Below, in pieces: positions 8,916 to 20,049 of a stretch of 64,000 nt of DNA. The position numbers and the translations under genes are program-made. The DNA comes from Alphaproteobacteria bacterium (GTDB lineage Bacteria > Pseudomonadota > Alphaproteobacteria > Rs-D84). The notes below the pieces were generated by a model that saw only the letters and a program-made list of their open reading frames with translations, was not told where the DNA came from and did not search any database. The DNA is taken from NCBI GenBank assembly GCA_015062445.1, contig SUUQ01000006.1, forward strand, positions 1 through 64,000, written 5' to 3'. How positions within the stretch are numbered: the stretch's first letter is position 1; every line of letters begins with the position of its first letter.

Positions 8916-9617
8916 TTATTTGTGCTTTCTTTCGCTGGAACCGGCATATTCTGTTGGACGTGCCATTTCAGATGCCAACTTATCCTTGTTCACAACATCA
9001 CCTGTGTAAATCCAAACTTTTACACCGATAACACCATATGTTGTCTTGGCCTGGATTGACGCATAGTCAATATCTGCACGCAAAGTGTGCAGTGGGATAC
9101 GGCCTTCACGGATTTGTTCACTACGTGCGATTTCTGCACCATTCAGACGCCCACTGCACATAACTTTGATACCCTGGGCACCTGCTTTCTGTGCGTTCTG
9201 CACTGCTTTTTTCATTGCACGCTTAAAGGAAACACGACCTTCGATTTGCTGTGCAATATTCTGCGCAACCAATTGCGCATTCAGGTCTGGACGGCGCACT
9301 TCGTAAATATTTACGACAACCTGGTCATTTTTAACCAATTTTTTGATATCGTTACGCAAAGCTTCGATATCAGCACCGTTCTTACCAATAATCATACCAG
9401 GTCTGCTGGTATGAATCGTCACAACCACCTTTTTAGCAAAGCGTTCAATAACAACTTTGGCCAAACCGGCTTTCTTTAACTTTTTTTCGATAAACTTGCG
9501 AATTTTCAAATCTTCTGCCAATTTTGGCGCATATTCTTTTTTATTCGCAATCCAACGTGAATCAGTAATTTTATTAATAAACTCACGCAGTGAAATTGGT
9601 GATACTTTCTGTCCCAT
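8916..9617 (-). CDS. rpsC: 30S ribosomal protein S3
   Basis: S3 forms part of the mRNA entry channel of the 30S subunit. The 233-residue protein has the KH domain [18 protein letters not shown] and the C-terminal domain with [14 protein letters not shown] and [14 protein letters not shown]. It is in the normal place between rplV and rplP. Confidence 0.97.
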   Translation of the reverse strand: MGQKVSPISLREFINKITDSRWIANKKEYAPKLAEDLKIRKFIEKKLKKAGLAKVVIERFAKKVVVTIHTSRPGMIIGKNGADIEALRNDIKKLVKNDQVVVNIYEVRRPDLNAQLVAQNIAQQIEGRVSFKRAMKKAVQNAQKAGAQGIKVMCSGRLNGAEIARSEQIREGRIPLHTLRADIDYASIQAKTTYGVIGVKVWIYTGDVVNKDKLASEMARPTEYAGSSERKHK

Positions 9618-9711
9618 TTTCTTTTTCCTTAGATTATACGGAGGGGCGTTCTTGAAGTGTTTCCACTTTATTCAGGAATTTTCATTCCATACCGCCCCAC
9701 CATGACATACC

Positions 9712-10116
9712 TTATTTTGTTGTTTCTTTTTTTGCAGTTTTCTTTTTTGATGGTGCTACACCTGATTCCAAAACGATTGTCAAATTCGAGAACGGTTTCA
9801 GAATTGGACGTGCACTGCCACGTGGACCTGCCATGATGCGTTTCATTGTTAATGCTTTGCCGCACCAAATTTCTTTGACGAACAAAGTATCAACAGGCAA
9901 CTTTTTATTATGTTCTGCATTTGCAACTGCAGACAACAAAGTCTTTAACACTTCACCTGCAACACGTTTTTTTGAAAACTTCAAGACATCAACTGCACGA
10001 TCTACTGGCAAACCACGAACCATATCGCATACCAGGTTCAACTTCTGATGGCTAACGCGGATCATTTTGTTGAATGCACGTACTTGATTTTCTTTAATTC
10101 CATATCTTTCTGTCAT
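9712..10116 (-). CDS. rplV: 50S ribosomal protein L22
   Basis: L22 lines the nascent-peptide tunnel; its beta-hairpin carries the macrolide-related region. The family blocks RVSHQKLNLVCDMVRGLPVD, LLSAVANAEHN and KRIMAGPRGSARPI are visible. The 134 residues include a short Lys-rich C-terminal tail (KKKTAKKETTK). Confidence 0.96.
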   Translation of the reverse strand: MTERYGIKENQVRAFNKMIRVSHQKLNLVCDMVRGLPVDRAVDVLKFSKKRVAGEVLKTLLSAVANAEHNKKLPVDTLFVKEIWCGKALTMKRIMAGPRGSARPILKPFSNLTIVLESGVAPSKKKTAKKETTK

Positions 10117-10132
10117 AACTTACCACCCTATA

Positions 10133-10417
10133 TTATTTTTTGCCTGCGGCTGCTTTTTTATTTGCTGCATGACCTTTGAAAGTACGAGTTGGTGCAAATT
10201 CACCCAACTTATGACCAATCATATCTTCTACGATTGACACAGGGATAAACTTATTACCATTGTGTACTTCGAATGTCAGCCCCACCATTGGTGGCACAAT
10301 TGTGCTGCCACGGGACCAGGTTTTAATTGGTTTACGGTCATCTTTTTCAATTGCCGCTGCTGTTTTCTTCAAGACAGACGGATGAACATAAGGACCTTTC
10401 CATACTGAACGAGACAT
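10133..10417 (-). CDS. rpsS: 30S ribosomal protein S19
   Basis: S19 lies in the 30S head with S13 and contacts the A-site tRNA. The sequence begins [18 protein letters not shown] and has [18 protein letters not shown]. Two ATG codons are adjacent; the second (10415-10417) is 6 bases from GGAG and fits the family start, giving 94 residues. The first gives one extra Met. Confidence 0.95.
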   Translation of the reverse strand: MSRSVWKGPYVHPSVLKKTAAAIEKDDRKPIKTWSRGSTIVPPMVGLTFEVHNGNKFIPVSIVEDMIGHKLGEFAPTRTFKGHAANKKAAAGKK

Positions 10418-10439
10418 CATTTACTCCGTTTTTTACTTA

Positions 10440-11273
10440 TTATTTCTTTTTCGCCAAATGTCTGCTGCGGATAATCATCCGTGCAGTACGTTTATTGCTA
10501 CGGGTACGATATCCCTTGGCTGGGATACCAGTACGTGATACCGGTTCGTGGCCCTTAGAATGACCATTACCACCACCCATTGGGTGATCTACTGGGTTCA
10601 TTGCCATACCACGTACAGATGGGCGAATACCCAACCAACGTGCACGACCTGCTTTACCCAGGTTGACATTGCGCTGATCTGGATTAGACACACTGCCAAC
10701 TGTTGCCAAACAATCGGAATGAACTTTACGCAACTCGCCACTGTTCATTTTAATCTGTGCATAAACACCGTCTTTACCCATCAGCTGCGCATAGCAACCT
10801 GCACTGCGTGCCAACTGACCACCTGCGCCTGGTTTTAATTCGACGTTATGAACGATTGTACCGATTGGCATATTTTTCAATGGCATTGCATTACCCGGCT
10901 TAATATCTGCATATTGTGCCGCGATAACAACATCGCCCGCTTTCAAATCACGTGGTGCCAAGATATAAGAACGCACACCATCTGTATATTCGATTAATGC
11001 GATAAATGCTGTACGGTTTGGATCATATTCCAAACGAACAACTGTCGCCGGAACATCCATTTTTTTGCGTTTAAAGTCAATCAAACGATATTTACGTTTA
11101 TGACCACCACCTTGGTGCATGACTGTTACATGACCAAAATTATTACGTCCACCTTTGGACTTCAAACCAACTGTCAATGCCTTTTCTGGGGCACCACGAT
11201 GCAGTTCACTGCGGTCAACCTGTGTCAAACCACGTGTACCTGGTGTTGTTGGCTTATAATGTTTCAATGCCAT
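10440..11273 (-). CDS. rplB: 50S ribosomal protein L2
   Basis: L2 is close to the peptidyl-transferase centre and essential for subunit joining. The 277 residues include the conserved [17 protein letters not shown], whose His is the one implicated in activity, and [12 protein letters not shown] near the N-terminus. It lies between rplW and rpsS. Confidence 0.98.
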   Translation of the reverse strand: MALKHYKPTTPGTRGLTQVDRSELHRGAPEKALTVGLKSKGGRNNFGHVTVMHQGGGHKRKYRLIDFKRKKMDVPATVVRLEYDPNRTAFIALIEYTDGVRSYILAPRDLKAGDVVIAAQYADIKPGNAMPLKNMPIGTIVHNVELKPGAGGQLARSAGCYAQLMGKDGVYAQIKMNSGELRKVHSDCLATVGSVSNPDQRNVNLGKAGRARWLGIRPSVRGMAMNPVDHPMGGGNGHSKGHEPVSRTGIPAKGYRTRSNKRTARMIIRSRHLAKKK

Positions 11274-11346
11274 TTTTTTATCCTTTTTTATACCCTGACA
11301 CTAGCATCCACGTATACTGGGTTCTCTGCCAGGGCCAATTATTATA

Positions 11347-11679
11347 CTATAAATTTGCTGACAAATCCAGTTTTGCATCTGCCGGCAAAGATACATATGC
11401 CTTTTTCACAGTACGTTGTGTACCTGTGCTGCGACCACGGAAAGTTTTCACTTTGCCTTTAACAACCACGATGTTAACTTTTGTTGGTTTAACACCATAG
11501 ATTGCCTGAACGGCACGTGCCACATCTTCTTTTGTCGCATCTGCTGCAACTTCGAACGCAACACCGTTGTTTTCGGACAGTTGTGCAGCTTTTTCCGAGA
11601 TAATCGGACGACGCAGTATATCATAAATACCTGCTGTCGCAACGATTTTTTTCTCTGTATTAACTTTTTTTTCTGCCAT
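11347..11679 (-). CDS. rplW: 50S ribosomal protein L23
   Basis: L23 is at the exit of the peptide tunnel and docks trigger factor and SRP. The sequence has YDILRRPIISEKAAQL and VQAIYGVKPTKVNIVVVKGK. I place the start at 11677-11679 (MAEKKVNTEKK), 8 bases after GAGGT, which gives 110 residues. The longer reading to 11739 would overlap the end of rplD and adds unconserved residues. Confidence 0.94.
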   Translation of the reverse strand: MAEKKVNTEKKIVATAGIYDILRRPIISEKAAQLSENNGVAFEVAADATKEDVARAVQAIYGVKPTKVNIVVVKGKVKTFRGRSTGTQRTVKKAYVSLPADAKLDLSANL

Positions 11680-11704
11680 TTTGCTTACCTCAATTCTTGA
11701 CTGA

Positions 11705-12325
11705 TTATGCCAATCTTGCTTCGATTGCTTTGACTGCATCTGCTGTCAGGACCAATTTTTCATGTTTCAGAACATCTAAAACATTCAATCCCATTGTTGG
11801 CAAAACATCGACATTGGCGATATTTGCTGCAGATTTCTTAAAGTTTTCATCCAATTCAGCTGCCCCAACGAACAAAGCAGATGCAATTTCCAACTTCTTC
11901 AGCTGTTTTGCAAACGCATTTGTTTTTGCAGATTCCAATTTTTCAGAATCGATAACAACCAAACTGCCGTCCTTCACCTTAGAAGACAAAGCCATTTTCA
12001 AGCCCAAGCTGCGAATCTTCTTTGGCAAATCAATGCTGTGGTCACGAACCACTGGTCCATGAACAACACCGCCGCCACGCATATGCACATTATATCTTTC
12101 ACCTTGACGTGCATTACCTGTTTTCTTTTGCTTAAAGGCCTTTTTACCACTGCCCTGTACATCGGACACAGTTTTCACTGCATGTGTACCCGCACGTGAT
12201 TTTGCACGTTGCCATGTAACAACACGATGCAAGATATCTGCACGTGGTTCCAAACCAAAGATGCTTTCCATCAGTTCAACTGAACCGACTTTTTTTCCAT
12301 CGAAATTAATAATATCTAATTGCAT
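11705..12325 (-). CDS. rplD: 50S ribosomal protein L4
   Basis: L4 extends into the peptide tunnel; in some bacteria it also represses the S10 operon. KKTGNARQGERYNVHMRGGG and VVHGPVVRDHSIDLPKKIR are the conserved loop and following block. The start at 12323-12325 (MQLDIINFDGKKVG) has GAGGT at the right distance, giving 206 residues. A reading ten codons longer lacks a ribosome-binding site. Confidence 0.95.
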   Translation of the reverse strand: MQLDIINFDGKKVGSVELMESIFGLEPRADILHRVVTWQRAKSRAGTHAVKTVSDVQGSGKKAFKQKKTGNARQGERYNVHMRGGGVVHGPVVRDHSIDLPKKIRSLGLKMALSSKVKDGSLVVIDSEKLESAKTNAFAKQLKKLEIASALFVGAAELDENFKKSAANIANVDVLPTMGLNVLDVLKHEKLVLTADAVKAIEARLA

Positions 12326-12355
12326 TTTAATTACCTCACTCTTGCTGTTAACCAA

Positions 12356-13081
12356 TTATTCTGCAACAGCTTCTGTTTCGGTTGCTGTTTCAGTTTCAAC
12401 TGTGTCTGCTTTTTTTGCGACTGTTGGAACTGGCAAATCTTTGTGTTCTTTTTTAATTGCATCTGTAACCAGAACAAATGTACCATTTGCACCTGGAACT
12501 GCACCTTCAACGAAGATTAAATTATCTGCTTCGTCTGTACCGAACACTTTCAAGTTCTGAACTGTGACTGTTTCATTACCCATCTGTCCAGCCATTTTTT
12601 TACCTTTCAGAACACGGCCTGGCCATTCACGCATACCAGTACCACCGATGGATCGATGCGCTTTCAAAACACCGTGGGTTGCTTCTTTACCGCCAAAGTT
12701 ATGACGTTTCATAGCCCCCTGAAAGCCCTTACCTTTGCTTGTTGCTTGTACATCAACGAATTGACCGGCAACAAAATGAGATGCCATCAACTGTGTACCC
12801 GCTGGGATAACACAATCATCTGACACACGGAATTCTACAACCTTGCGATATGGTTTTACCCCTGCTTTTTCAGCAGCAACCATCTGAGGTTTTGCCACAT
12901 GTTTTGCTTTGGCTTCACGCAAACCCAAGATATTTGCGACATAACCGTTTTTTTCCTGCGTCCGATTTCCAATAACAGTGCAATCACCCACAGCCAAAAC
13001 TGTGACTGGATGTGCAACACCGCCATCATCATACAGACGTGTCATTCCTATTTTTGTTGTAATTAATCCGCTACGTTTCAT
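12356..13081 (-). CDS. rplC: 50S ribosomal protein L3
   Basis: L3 binds near the peptidyl-transferase centre. Conserved blocks are GLITTKIGMTRLYDDGG, ATSKGKGFQGAMKRHNFGG (with the Gln that is methylated in E. coli) and HGVLKAHRSIGGTGMREWPG. The 241 residues are longer than the usual 205-215 because of an acidic, Thr/Glu-rich C-terminal tail (TVETETATETEAVAE), which is likely flexible. Confidence 0.96.
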   Translation of the reverse strand: MKRSGLITTKIGMTRLYDDGGVAHPVTVLAVGDCTVIGNRTQEKNGYVANILGLREAKAKHVAKPQMVAAEKAGVKPYRKVVEFRVSDDCVIPAGTQLMASHFVAGQFVDVQATSKGKGFQGAMKRHNFGGKEATHGVLKAHRSIGGTGMREWPGRVLKGKKMAGQMGNETVTVQNLKVFGTDEADNLIFVEGAVPGANGTFVLVTDAIKKEHKDLPVPTVAKKADTVETETATETEAVAE

Positions 13082-13161
13082 TTTTTTATGCCTTTTTTTA
13101 TGTCAGTTGGTTGGGATGGTGTACACACTGCCATGCCAACACTAACAGTTAATTTATATTT

Positions 13162-13473
13162 TTACAATTTAATTTTTACATCAACACCTGATGCCAAATC
13201 CAACTTCATCAAGGCATCAACTGTCTGAGGGGTTGGATTAACAATATCTACGACCGCCTTGTGATTGCGGATTTCGAACTGTTCACGTGATTTTTTATCA
13301 ACGTGTGGGGAACGGTTTACTGTAAATTTCTGAATCAATGTTGGCAGGCGAACAGGTCCTACGACATCTGCACCTGTACGTTTTGCTGTTTTCACGATTT
13401 CTTCAACAGATTCCATCAAAACGCGATGGTCAAACGCTGTCAACTTGATACGAATTTTTGATGTTGGTACCAT
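13162..13473 (-). CDS. rpsJ: 30S ribosomal protein S10
   Basis: S10 functions in the 30S head and as NusE in transcription antitermination. [24 protein letters not shown] and [20 protein letters not shown] are diagnostic. The start at 13471-13473 (MVPTSK) is about 8 bases from AAGGA; an ATG two codons earlier is only 2-3 bases from it. The product has about 103 residues. It begins the S10 part of the cluster after tuf. Confidence 0.96.
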   Translation of the reverse strand: MVPTSKIRIKLTAFDHRVLMESVEEIVKTAKRTGADVVGPVRLPTLIQKFTVNRSPHVDKKSREQFEIRNHKAVVDIVNPTPQTVDALMKLDLASGVDVKIKL

Positions 13474-13553
13474 TACCATTTTCCTTATATTTATCTGGGC
13501 CGGTAATCACTGACGCATTTGATGTTCAGTTACACCGACCCCAGACTGTTTAA

Positions 13554-14741
13554 TTATTTAATAATTTTTGATACAACACCGGCACCAACTGTGCGTCCGC
13601 CTTCACGGATAGCAAAGCGGCGACCTTCGTCCATAGCAATTGGTGCAATCAATTGCACTGTGATACGAACGTTATCACCTGGCAGAACCATTTCTTTGTC
13701 TGCTGGCAATGTGATTGTACCTGTTACGTCAGTTGTGCTAAAGAAGAACTGTGGGCGATAGTTGCTAAAGAATGCAGTATGACGGCCACCTTCTTCTTTT
13801 GTCAAAATATAGACTTCTGCTTCGAAATCTGTATGTGGTGTGATAGAACCTGGTTTGCAGATAATCTGGCCACGTTCCACATCTTCTTTCTTTGTACCAC
13901 GCAACAACAGACCAACGTTATCACCGGCTTCACCCTGATCCAGCAATTTGCGGAACATTTCAACACCTGTAACTGTTGTTTTCTGTGTTGGACGCAGACC
14001 AACGATTTCACATTCGTCACCAACCTTGATAACACCAGCTTCTACACGACCTGTAACCACTGTACCACGACCTGTGATGCTGAATACGTCTTCGATTGGC
14101 ATCAAGAATGGTTTATCAACTGGACGTTCTGGCATTGGGATATATTCGTCACATGCTTTCAACAAAGCATCGATTGATTCTTTACCCAAACCATCATTTT
14201 TATCTTCTACTGCAGAAACAGCTGAACCACGGATGATTGGTGCATTGTCGCCATCAAAGTCATTTGCAGACAACAATTCACGGATTTCCATTTCAACCAA
14301 TTCCAACAATTCTGGATCGTTTGCCAAGTCACATTTGTTCAAGAAAACAACGATTTTTGGAATACCAACCTGACGTGCCAACAAGATGTGTTCACGTGTC
14401 TGTGGCATTGGACCGTCTGTTGCTGCAACAACCAAGATTGCACCGTCCATCTGTGCCGCACCTGTAATCATGTTTTTAACATAGTCAGCGTGCCCTGGGC
14501 AGTCAACGTGTGCATAGTGACGTGATTCTGTTTCATATTCAACGTGTGCAGTGTTAATTGTAATACCACGTTGTTTTTCTTCTGGTGCATTGTCGATTTG
14601 GTCAACACCTTTTTGTGCATCGGCACCAACACCATAGTGGTGAACAATAGCAGCAGTCAATGTTGTTTTACCATGGTCAACGTGACCAATTGTACCAATA
14701 TTGACATGCGGTTTGCTTCTTACATACTTTTCTTTTGCCAT
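13554..14741 (-). CDS. tuf: Elongation factor Tu
   Basis: EF-Tu carries aminoacyl-tRNA to the ribosome in a GTP-dependent way. The 395 residues show the G-domain motifs [18 protein letters not shown] and NKCD, and the C-terminal [13 protein letters not shown]. This single copy sits in the fusA-tuf-rpsJ order common in alphaproteobacteria. Whether a second tuf exists cannot be seen from this window. Confidence 0.98.
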   Translation of the reverse strand: MAKEKYVRSKPHVNIGTIGHVDHGKTTLTAAIVHHYGVGADAQKGVDQIDNAPEEKQRGITINTAHVEYETESRHYAHVDCPGHADYVKNMITGAAQMDGAILVVAATDGPMPQTREHILLARQVGIPKIVVFLNKCDLANDPELLELVEMEIRELLSANDFDGDNAPIIRGSAVSAVEDKNDGLGKESIDALLKACDEYIPMPERPVDKPFLMPIEDVFSITGRGTVVTGRVEAGVIKVGDECEIVGLRPTQKTTVTGVEMFRKLLDQGEAGDNVGLLLRGTKKEDVERGQIICKPGSITPHTDFEAEVYILTKEEGGRHTAFFSNYRPQFFFSTTDVTGTITLPADKEMVLPGDNVRITVQLIAPIAMDEGRRFAIREGGRTVGAGVVSKIIK

Positions 14742-14790
14742 TAGTTTTCTCCTTAGGCTGTTTTCGTTAGTTTTACAAACTTCTTGTTAA

Positions 14791-16872
14791 TTATTTCGTC
14801 AGCTTCTTGATTACTTCGTCAGCGACGTTTGTTGGGACTTCGTCATAGTGTGACAATTCCATATATGGATTTGCACGCCCCTGTGACAAAGAACGCAAAG
14901 TTTTTACGTACCCGAACAGGTTTGCCAGTGGAACGAATGCAGAAATCTGCTGATTACCGAACTGTGTTTCGATACCGTTAATCTGACCACGACGACTGTT
15001 CAAGTCCCCAATGATGTCACCGACGTATTCTTCCGGTGTATTAACCGAAAGCTTCATAATCGGTTCCAGCAATTTTGGCGATGCCTTTTTCATTGCTTCA
15101 CGGAAGCAGGCACGTGCCGCAATTTCAAAGCACAATACATTAGAGTCAACTTCATGATACTTACCATCTACCAATGTAGCTTTGAAATCCACTGTTGGAT
15201 AGCCAATCAGAACACCTGTCTGTTGTGCTATCTTCAACCCCTTTTCCACACCTGGGATATATTCTTTTGGAATTGCCCCACCAACAATCTTGTTTTCGAA
15301 TTCATAGCCCTTACCTGGTTCCAACGGTTCGAATTCAATCTTAACCTGGGCATACTGACCTGAACCACCAGACTGTTTTTTATGTGTATATTCTTCTGTA
15401 ACTGGCTTACGGAATGTTTCACGATATGCGATACGTGGTTCACCAACGTTCACATCCACTTTGAATTCACGCAGCAAGCGGTCAACCAAAATTTCCAGAT
15501 GCAATTCACCAACACCCGACAGAATTGTTTGACCTGATTCTTCGTCAACAGAAACACGGAACGAAGGATCTTCTTTGGCCAATGCCTGCAGTCCCAGTGA
15601 CATTTTTTCAATATCAGCTTTTGTTTTTGGTTCAACTGCGATGCTCATAACCGGCTCTGGCACGTGGATAGATTCCAACAAGATTGGATTCGATTCATCA
15701 CACAGTGTATCACCTGTGATTGTTTCCTTCATACCAACCAGTGTGATAATATCACCTGCAGACGCTTCTTTGATTTCTTCACGGTTATTTGAATGCATCA
15801 ACAACATACGTCCAACACGTTCACGTTTATCACGGTTAGAATTATAGATATATGAACCAGATTGCAGTTTACCTGAATAGATACGGATAAACATCAGGTT
15901 TCCAACGAATGGATCATTTGCAACCTTAAATGCCAACGCACTGAATGGTTCCTTTGCATCAGGTTTACGGGAATCAGCTGTTTCACCGTCCATTTTTGTA
16001 CCTGAAATCGCAGGAATATCCAATGGGCTTGGCAAATAGTCTACAATTGCATCTAACAATGGCTGAACACCTTTGTTTTTAAATGCAGTACCACACAAAA
16101 CTGGGTTAAAGTTCTGACCAATTGTACCCTTGCGGATTAATTTTTTAATGGTTGCAACATCTGGAATTGTGCCTTCCATATATGCTTCCATAATTTCATC
16201 ATCCAGTGTAACAACTTCTTCAATCAGTTTTTCATGCAGTTCTTCTGCCTTGGCCTTTAAATCTTCTGGGATATCAATAACATGTGGTTCTTTACCCATA
16301 TCATCTTCCCAGACAATACCACGCATTTCGACAACATCAACAACACCACGGAAATCAGATTCTGCACCGATTGGAAAGTTTACCACCAATGGGTTTGCCC
16401 CCAAACGTTCACGAATCATATCCACACAGCGGAAGAAGTTTCCACCAATACGATCCATTTTATTAATAAAGCAAATACGTGGAACCGCATAACGGTCTGC
16501 CTGACGCCACACAGTTTCTGTCTGTGGTTGCACACCAGATACGGATTCGAAAACCGCAACTGCACCGTCCAACACACGCAGTGAACGTTCTACTTCCATT
16601 GTAAAGTCCACGTGTCCCGGTGTATCAATCAAGTTGATACGATGATCACGCCAGAAACATGTTGTTGCAGCAGATGTAATTGTAATACCACGTTCTTGTT
16701 CCTGGGCCATCCAGTCCATGGTTGCACCACCATCGTGCACTTCACCAATTTTGTATGTCTTACCCGTATAGAACAAAATACGTTCCGAAGTTGTTGTTTT
16801 ACCTGCATCAATATGGGCCATAATGCCAATATTGCGGTACATATGTAAAGGTGCGGTTTTTCCGACTGACAT
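14791..16872 (-). CDS. fusA: Elongation factor G
   Basis: EF-G drives translocation and, with RRF, ribosome recycling. The 693-residue protein has [18 protein letters not shown] and NKMD in the G domain. It also has [16 protein letters not shown] and [20 protein letters not shown] at the C-terminal end. It lies between rpsG and tuf with short gaps, so it is part of the rpsL operon. Confidence 0.98.
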   Translation of the reverse strand: MSVGKTAPLHMYRNIGIMAHIDAGKTTTSERILFYTGKTYKIGEVHDGGATMDWMAQEQERGITITSAATTCFWRDHRINLIDTPGHVDFTMEVERSLRVLDGAVAVFESVSGVQPQTETVWRQADRYAVPRICFINKMDRIGGNFFRCVDMIRERLGANPLVVNFPIGAESDFRGVVDVVEMRGIVWEDDMGKEPHVIDIPEDLKAKAEELHEKLIEEVVTLDDEIMEAYMEGTIPDVATIKKLIRKGTIGQNFNPVLCGTAFKNKGVQPLLDAIVDYLPSPLDIPAISGTKMDGETADSRKPDAKEPFSALAFKVANDPFVGNLMFIRIYSGKLQSGSYIYNSNRDKRERVGRMLLMHSNNREEIKEASAGDIITLVGMKETITGDTLCDESNPILLESIHVPEPVMSIAVEPKTKADIEKMSLGLQALAKEDPSFRVSVDEESGQTILSGVGELHLEILVDRLLREFKVDVNVGEPRIAYRETFRKPVTEEYTHKKQSGGSGQYAQVKIEFEPLEPGKGYEFENKIVGGAIPKEYIPGVEKGLKIAQQTGVLIGYPTVDFKATLVDGKYHEVDSNVLCFEIAARACFREAMKKASPKLLEPIMKLSVNTPEEYVGDIIGDLNSRRGQINGIETQFGNQQISAFVPLANLFGYVKTLRSLSQGRANPYMELSHYDEVPTNVADEVIKKLTK

Positions 16873-16899
16873 ATTGTCTTTCCTTTGCTTTTATATTTA

Positions 16900-17376
16900 T
16901 TACCAGCGGAAGTGAGCAAACGCCTTGTTCGCTTCTGCCATTTTATGTGTGTCAATTTTCTTTTTGAACGCACCGCCCTGACCATTCAAGGCATCACGCA
17001 ATTCACCAAACAGTCTTTCTTCCATGCTGCGTTCACCACGTTTACGTGCAAATCCGACCAACCAACGCAACGCCATTGTTTGCTGACGCGCCGGTCTAAC
17101 TTCGCATGGGACCTGATATGTTGCACCACCTACACGGCGACCTTTTACTTCGACAGATGGCTTTAATGCATCAACCGCTTCCAGGAACATATCCAATTCA
17201 CTTTTACCATCTTTGGCGATTTTCTGCAGTCTGTCCAATGCGCCATACACGATGTTTTCGGCAACTTCTTTTTTACCGTCCCACATCACAACATTAATAC
17301 ACTTTGCAACAACCAGATTATTATATTTGGAATCTGGCAAGATTTCACGTTTTGTTGCAGCTTTACGTCTTGACAT
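16900..17376 (-). CDS. rpsG: 30S ribosomal protein S7
   Basis: S7 organises the 30S head and contacts mRNA at the E site. The 158 residues start [18 protein letters not shown] and include [16 protein letters not shown] and [17 protein letters not shown], with the C-terminus [13 protein letters not shown]. It is between rpsL and fusA, 82 bases after rpsL. Confidence 0.97.
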   Translation of the reverse strand: MSRRKAATKREILPDSKYNNLVVAKCINVVMWDGKKEVAENIVYGALDRLQKIAKDGKSELDMFLEAVDALKPSVEVKGRRVGGATYQVPCEVRPARQQTMALRWLVGFARKRGERSMEERLFGELRDALNGQGGAFKKKIDTHKMAEANKAFAHFRW

Positions 17377-17458
17377 ATTTTATTTCCTTTTATCACTTCA
17401 TCTGGATTTCTTTTTTTTCCAGATTACTCACATACATTACATATGTGTGGTTAGTTTA

Positions 17459-17830
17459 TTATTTCTTTGTTTTGGCACCATACAAAGAACGTCCTTGTTT
17501 ACGTGCATCAACCCCCTTGGTATCCAAGACACCACGGATAATATGATACTTCACACCAGGCAAGTCCTTTACACGACCACCACGAATCATAACAACACTG
17601 TGTTCCTGCAGGTTATGACCTTCGCCAGGAATATATGCTGTTACTTCACGGCCGTTTGCCAGTTTTACACGGGCAACCTTACGCTGCGCCGAGTTAGGTT
17701 TTTTCGGTGTTGTCGTATAAACACGTGTGCAAACACCACGCTTTTGTGGGTTTTCCATCATGTCAGGCGCAGTACTTTTCACTGCTACCTTTTTACGAGG
17801 TTTCCGAATCAGTTGGTTTACTGTTGGCAT
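17459..17830 (-). CDS. rpsL: 30S ribosomal protein S12
   Basis: S12 monitors codon-anticodon pairing at the decoding centre. The 123 residues start [14 protein letters not shown] and contain [17 protein letters not shown] (the Lys linked to streptomycin resistance is the wild-type Lys) and [17 protein letters not shown]. It is the first gene of the translation cluster, with a strong promoter about 150 bases upstream; rpoB/rpoC are not adjacent on this side. Confidence 0.98.
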   Translation of the reverse strand: MPTVNQLIRKPRKKVAVKSTAPDMMENPQKRGVCTRVYTTTPKKPNSAQRKVARVKLANGREVTAYIPGEGHNLQEHSVVMIRGGRVKDLPGVKYHIIRGVLDTKGVDARKQGRSLYGAKTKK

Positions 17831-17982
17831 TCAAAATCTCTTTGTTTTTCTACCTATTTTACTCTGCACAAAACCCGCTTATTTCAGACTTATTTCAACG
17901 ACTTACACCGGATTATAAATCTGCATACCAAAGCGGTTTTTATGTATTCTCTGCTTTCCATGTTCCCACAGAAAGCCCACAC

Positions 17983-18011
17983 ACTATAACCATGCCCCCC
18001 CAAATTGTCAA
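17983..18011 (-). promoter_or_regulatory. Strong sigma-70 promoter of the rpsL cluster
   Basis: On the minus strand TTGACA (18006-18011) and TATAGT (17983-17988) are separated by exactly 17 bases. Transcription would start near 17975 and leave a leader of about 145 bases before rpsL. This is one of the best promoter matches in the window. Confidence 0.8.
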
Positions 18012-18116
18012 GAAAAATCTAGGAAAAAAGTATAAGAAAACTGCTAAAAACTTGCGATTTTTTAATAGATTAGCACAATATCATACAAATGACAAAATTC
18101 CGATTTGTGTCACATC

Positions 18117-18142
18117 AAAAAATTCGCCAAATTGGCGAACCT
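18117..18142 (-). terminator. Intrinsic terminator after outer-membrane protein 1
   Basis: The palindrome TTCGCCAAATTGGCGAA (18123-18139) is followed on the minus strand by a T-run (ATTTTTTGA). It begins a few bases after the stop codon at 18146. Confidence 0.8.
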
Positions 18143-18145
18143 TGA

Positions 18146-18895
18146 TTAAAAATCGACACCAAAAACAATTCCGATTGTTGCCGGCGAACTTTGAAAACTG
18201 TGCACCAGATCTTTTGCCACATATCCGCCGACATACTTTGTTTCATCCAGATTATAATTCGCCCCCACCTTCAGACGCAACCGTTCCCCATCATAGTAGT
18301 CGTCAAACAGGTCAAAATCGAACATTAATTCACCAACCCAATTCCACCTGTCATTAACAATATACTGCCCCTGGATACCGACCGTCATCGCCCAGGCATC
18401 AAATGTATCATTCGGCAAATCATCGTTCAAATAGTCAACTTCGACCACCCCAGCGACAGTCCAGTTATCTGCCACACGTCCCACCTGGGCACCAATTGTC
18501 CAGTTATACGCAACTGTTTGCAATTTTTTGCGTGTATCATAGATTTGTTTTACATCACCATAAACTTCGGCCTGCAATTCATTGTCGTGCCACAAATCCC
18601 AATCAAAGCCAAATTCCAAATCATTCCATGACCACTTTCCAAATTCTGGATTATCAGACGAATCGTATGAACCCGATGTTGCCACGTGAATTGCAAAATC
18701 ATCCGACACCCCATACCCAAATTCATCGGCGATAACAAACCGGTCAAATTCTGAATTAACCTCCATCGGTGTTAAAATATTATAGAACCGCCCCTGGGCT
18801 GGATTATAAAACGGATTACCATTGATTATATTAGCGGCCCCCGCCCCACCAGACACAAATACCAGCGCACCCGATAGCACAAATACTTTTTTCAT
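18146..18895 (-). CDS. Outer-membrane beta-barrel protein 1
   Basis: The start at 18893-18895 gives a 249-residue protein with the signal peptide MKKVFVLSGALVFVSGGAGA. An in-frame extension to 18988 is unlikely because GGGAG lies just before this ATG. The mature part alternates polar and aromatic residues (for example FGFDWDLWHDNELQAEVYGD) and ends in Phe (IGIVFGVDF), as expected for a barrel inserted by BamA. It is a paralogue of the gene at 19198-19965: both share ANII-GNP-Y-P--G-FY after the signal, and YNLDETKYVG/IG. The ligand or transport role is unknown. Confidence 0.85.
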   Translation of the reverse strand: MKKVFVLSGALVFVSGGAGAANIINGNPFYNPAQGRFYNILTPMEVNSEFDRFVIADEFGYGVSDDFAIHVATSGSYDSSDNPEFGKWSWNDLEFGFDWDLWHDNELQAEVYGDVKQIYDTRKKLQTVAYNWTIGAQVGRVADNWTVAGVVEVDYLNDDLPNDTFDAWAMTVGIQGQYIVNDRWNWVGELMFDFDLFDDYYDGERLRLKVGANYNLDETKYVGGYVAKDLVHSFQSSPATIGIVFGVDF

Positions 18896-18988
18896 ATATT
18901 CTCCCTTTTCTTTCGCATACAAATCATAGAAAACAGAAACAAATATATAAACAGGAACAAATTCATCCCCCGAATTTCGGAGATGCAT

Positions 18989-19090
18989 AAAAATAAATTA
19001 GAATGATTTAGATGCGGAACGGTCCCGACAACGTAGTGTACAAATGCTACATGAGTTATCGCCCCGCCCGTAGATATGCCACAAGGTGTA
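18989..19090. repeat. Dispersed hairpin repeat, copy 2
   Basis: The core GTAGTGTACAAATGCTAC is at 19033-19050. The left arm has GGTCCCGACAAC and the right arm GTTATCGCCCCG, which pair only partly, so the copy looks like a chimera of two types. It is followed directly by copy 3. Confidence 0.8.
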
Positions 19091-19198
19091 AAAATAAAAG
19101 ATAATGGCCTAGATACGGGATGGGGGTGACAACGTAGTGTACAAACGCTACATGAGTTGTCGCCCCCGCCCGTAGATATGCCATTAGATTTTATTTTT
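19091..19198. repeat. Dispersed hairpin repeat, copy 3 (complete palindrome)
   Basis: The core GTAGTGTACAAACGCTAC (19134-19151) is inside the stem GGGGGTGACAAC with GTTGTCGCCCCC (one G-T pair). The outer arms AAAAATAAAAGATAATGGC and GCCATTAGATTTTATTTTT are also complementary. The element ends at the stop codon of the barrel gene at 19198. Confidence 0.85.
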
Positions 19199-19965
19199 TA
19201 GAAGTCGATGCCAAAGTTCACACCAAACCCAAAACCATCAACCCATTCCCAATCACCGGTGGAATGTTCCATTTCACCCATGAAATATGCGCCAATGTAT
19301 TTGGTTTCGTCTAAATTATAGTTTGCACCGATTTTTCCGGTCCACTTACCTGCATCTTCGAACTGGTCATCCAGCATGCCTGTATATTCAACCCCAGCAA
19401 TCAGATTCCACTGTTCATCAATCAGGTACTGACCATCAACACCAACACTCAAAGAATGCACACCATCGTCACCCCAGTTAAATGATTCACTGTTGGCATA
19501 ATCAAAGTCAACATGACCGGCCAATGTCCAACCATCACCAACATAGCCCGCACGTGCACCCAATGTCCATGTATAATTTGTCACATCTTCATCCAAGAAC
19601 GGCACATGATCACCCCAAACTGGATTCAAACTGTACACACCATATACATCTGCTTTCCAGTTTGCAGCATCCAACACACGATAATTCAGACCAACTGTAA
19701 AATCATTCCAAGACATATAGTCAAAGCCCTCGGCTTCGGACACACCTGTCTTCATAAATATGGCCAAGTCATTTGTTATACCATAGCCAAATTCTTCGCT
19801 GATACCCCAATCTTCGATTGCTTCCGAATGAGATTCTACGGCAAAGTTGCTATAGAAATGACCTTCACCTGGGCGGTATAATGGATTACCATCAATAATA
19901 TTTGCCGCATGTGCACCTGACACAGCCATGAAAGCCAACACAGAAGTTAACACGATATTTTTCAT
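19198..19965 (-). CDS. Outer-membrane beta-barrel protein 2
   Basis: The 255-residue protein has the signal peptide MKNIVLTSVLAFMAVSGAHA and then ANIIDGNPLYRPGEGHFYSN. Alternating strands rich in Trp, Tyr and Gly follow, and it ends FGVNFGIDF with a C-terminal Phe. It is paralogous to the barrel at 18146-18895, so the pair probably arose by tandem duplication. A repeat block (copies 2 and 3) separates them. An AAAGGA site precedes the ATG. Specific substrate is unknown. Confidence 0.85.
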   Translation of the reverse strand: MKNIVLTSVLAFMAVSGAHAANIIDGNPLYRPGEGHFYSNFAVESHSEAIEDWGISEEFGYGITNDLAIFMKTGVSEAEGFDYMSWNDFTVGLNYRVLDAANWKADVYGVYSLNPVWGDHVPFLDEDVTNYTWTLGARAGYVGDGWTLAGHVDFDYANSESFNWGDDGVHSLSVGVDGQYLIDEQWNLIAGVEYTGMLDDQFEDAGKWTGKIGANYNLDETKYIGAYFMGEMEHSTGDWEWVDGFGFGVNFGIDF

Positions 19966-20019
19966 ATTTCATCCTTTCGTTTTTATTAACCAAACCGGAT
20001 TCTCTGTCCAGTTAATACT

Positions 20020-20049
20020 ATTTTATCAGGCAAAAAATCCCATCTGCAA
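20020..20049 (-). promoter_or_regulatory. Possible promoter of outer-membrane protein 2
   Basis: On the minus strand TTGCAG (20044-20049) and TAAAAT (20020-20025) are 18 bases apart, about 55 bases before the start codon at 19965. Confidence 0.45.

Noticed and set aside
18896-18988. Extended N-terminus for outer-membrane protein 1
   Set aside because: It would place a signal peptide at residue 32 and ignores the GGGAG site before the internal ATG.
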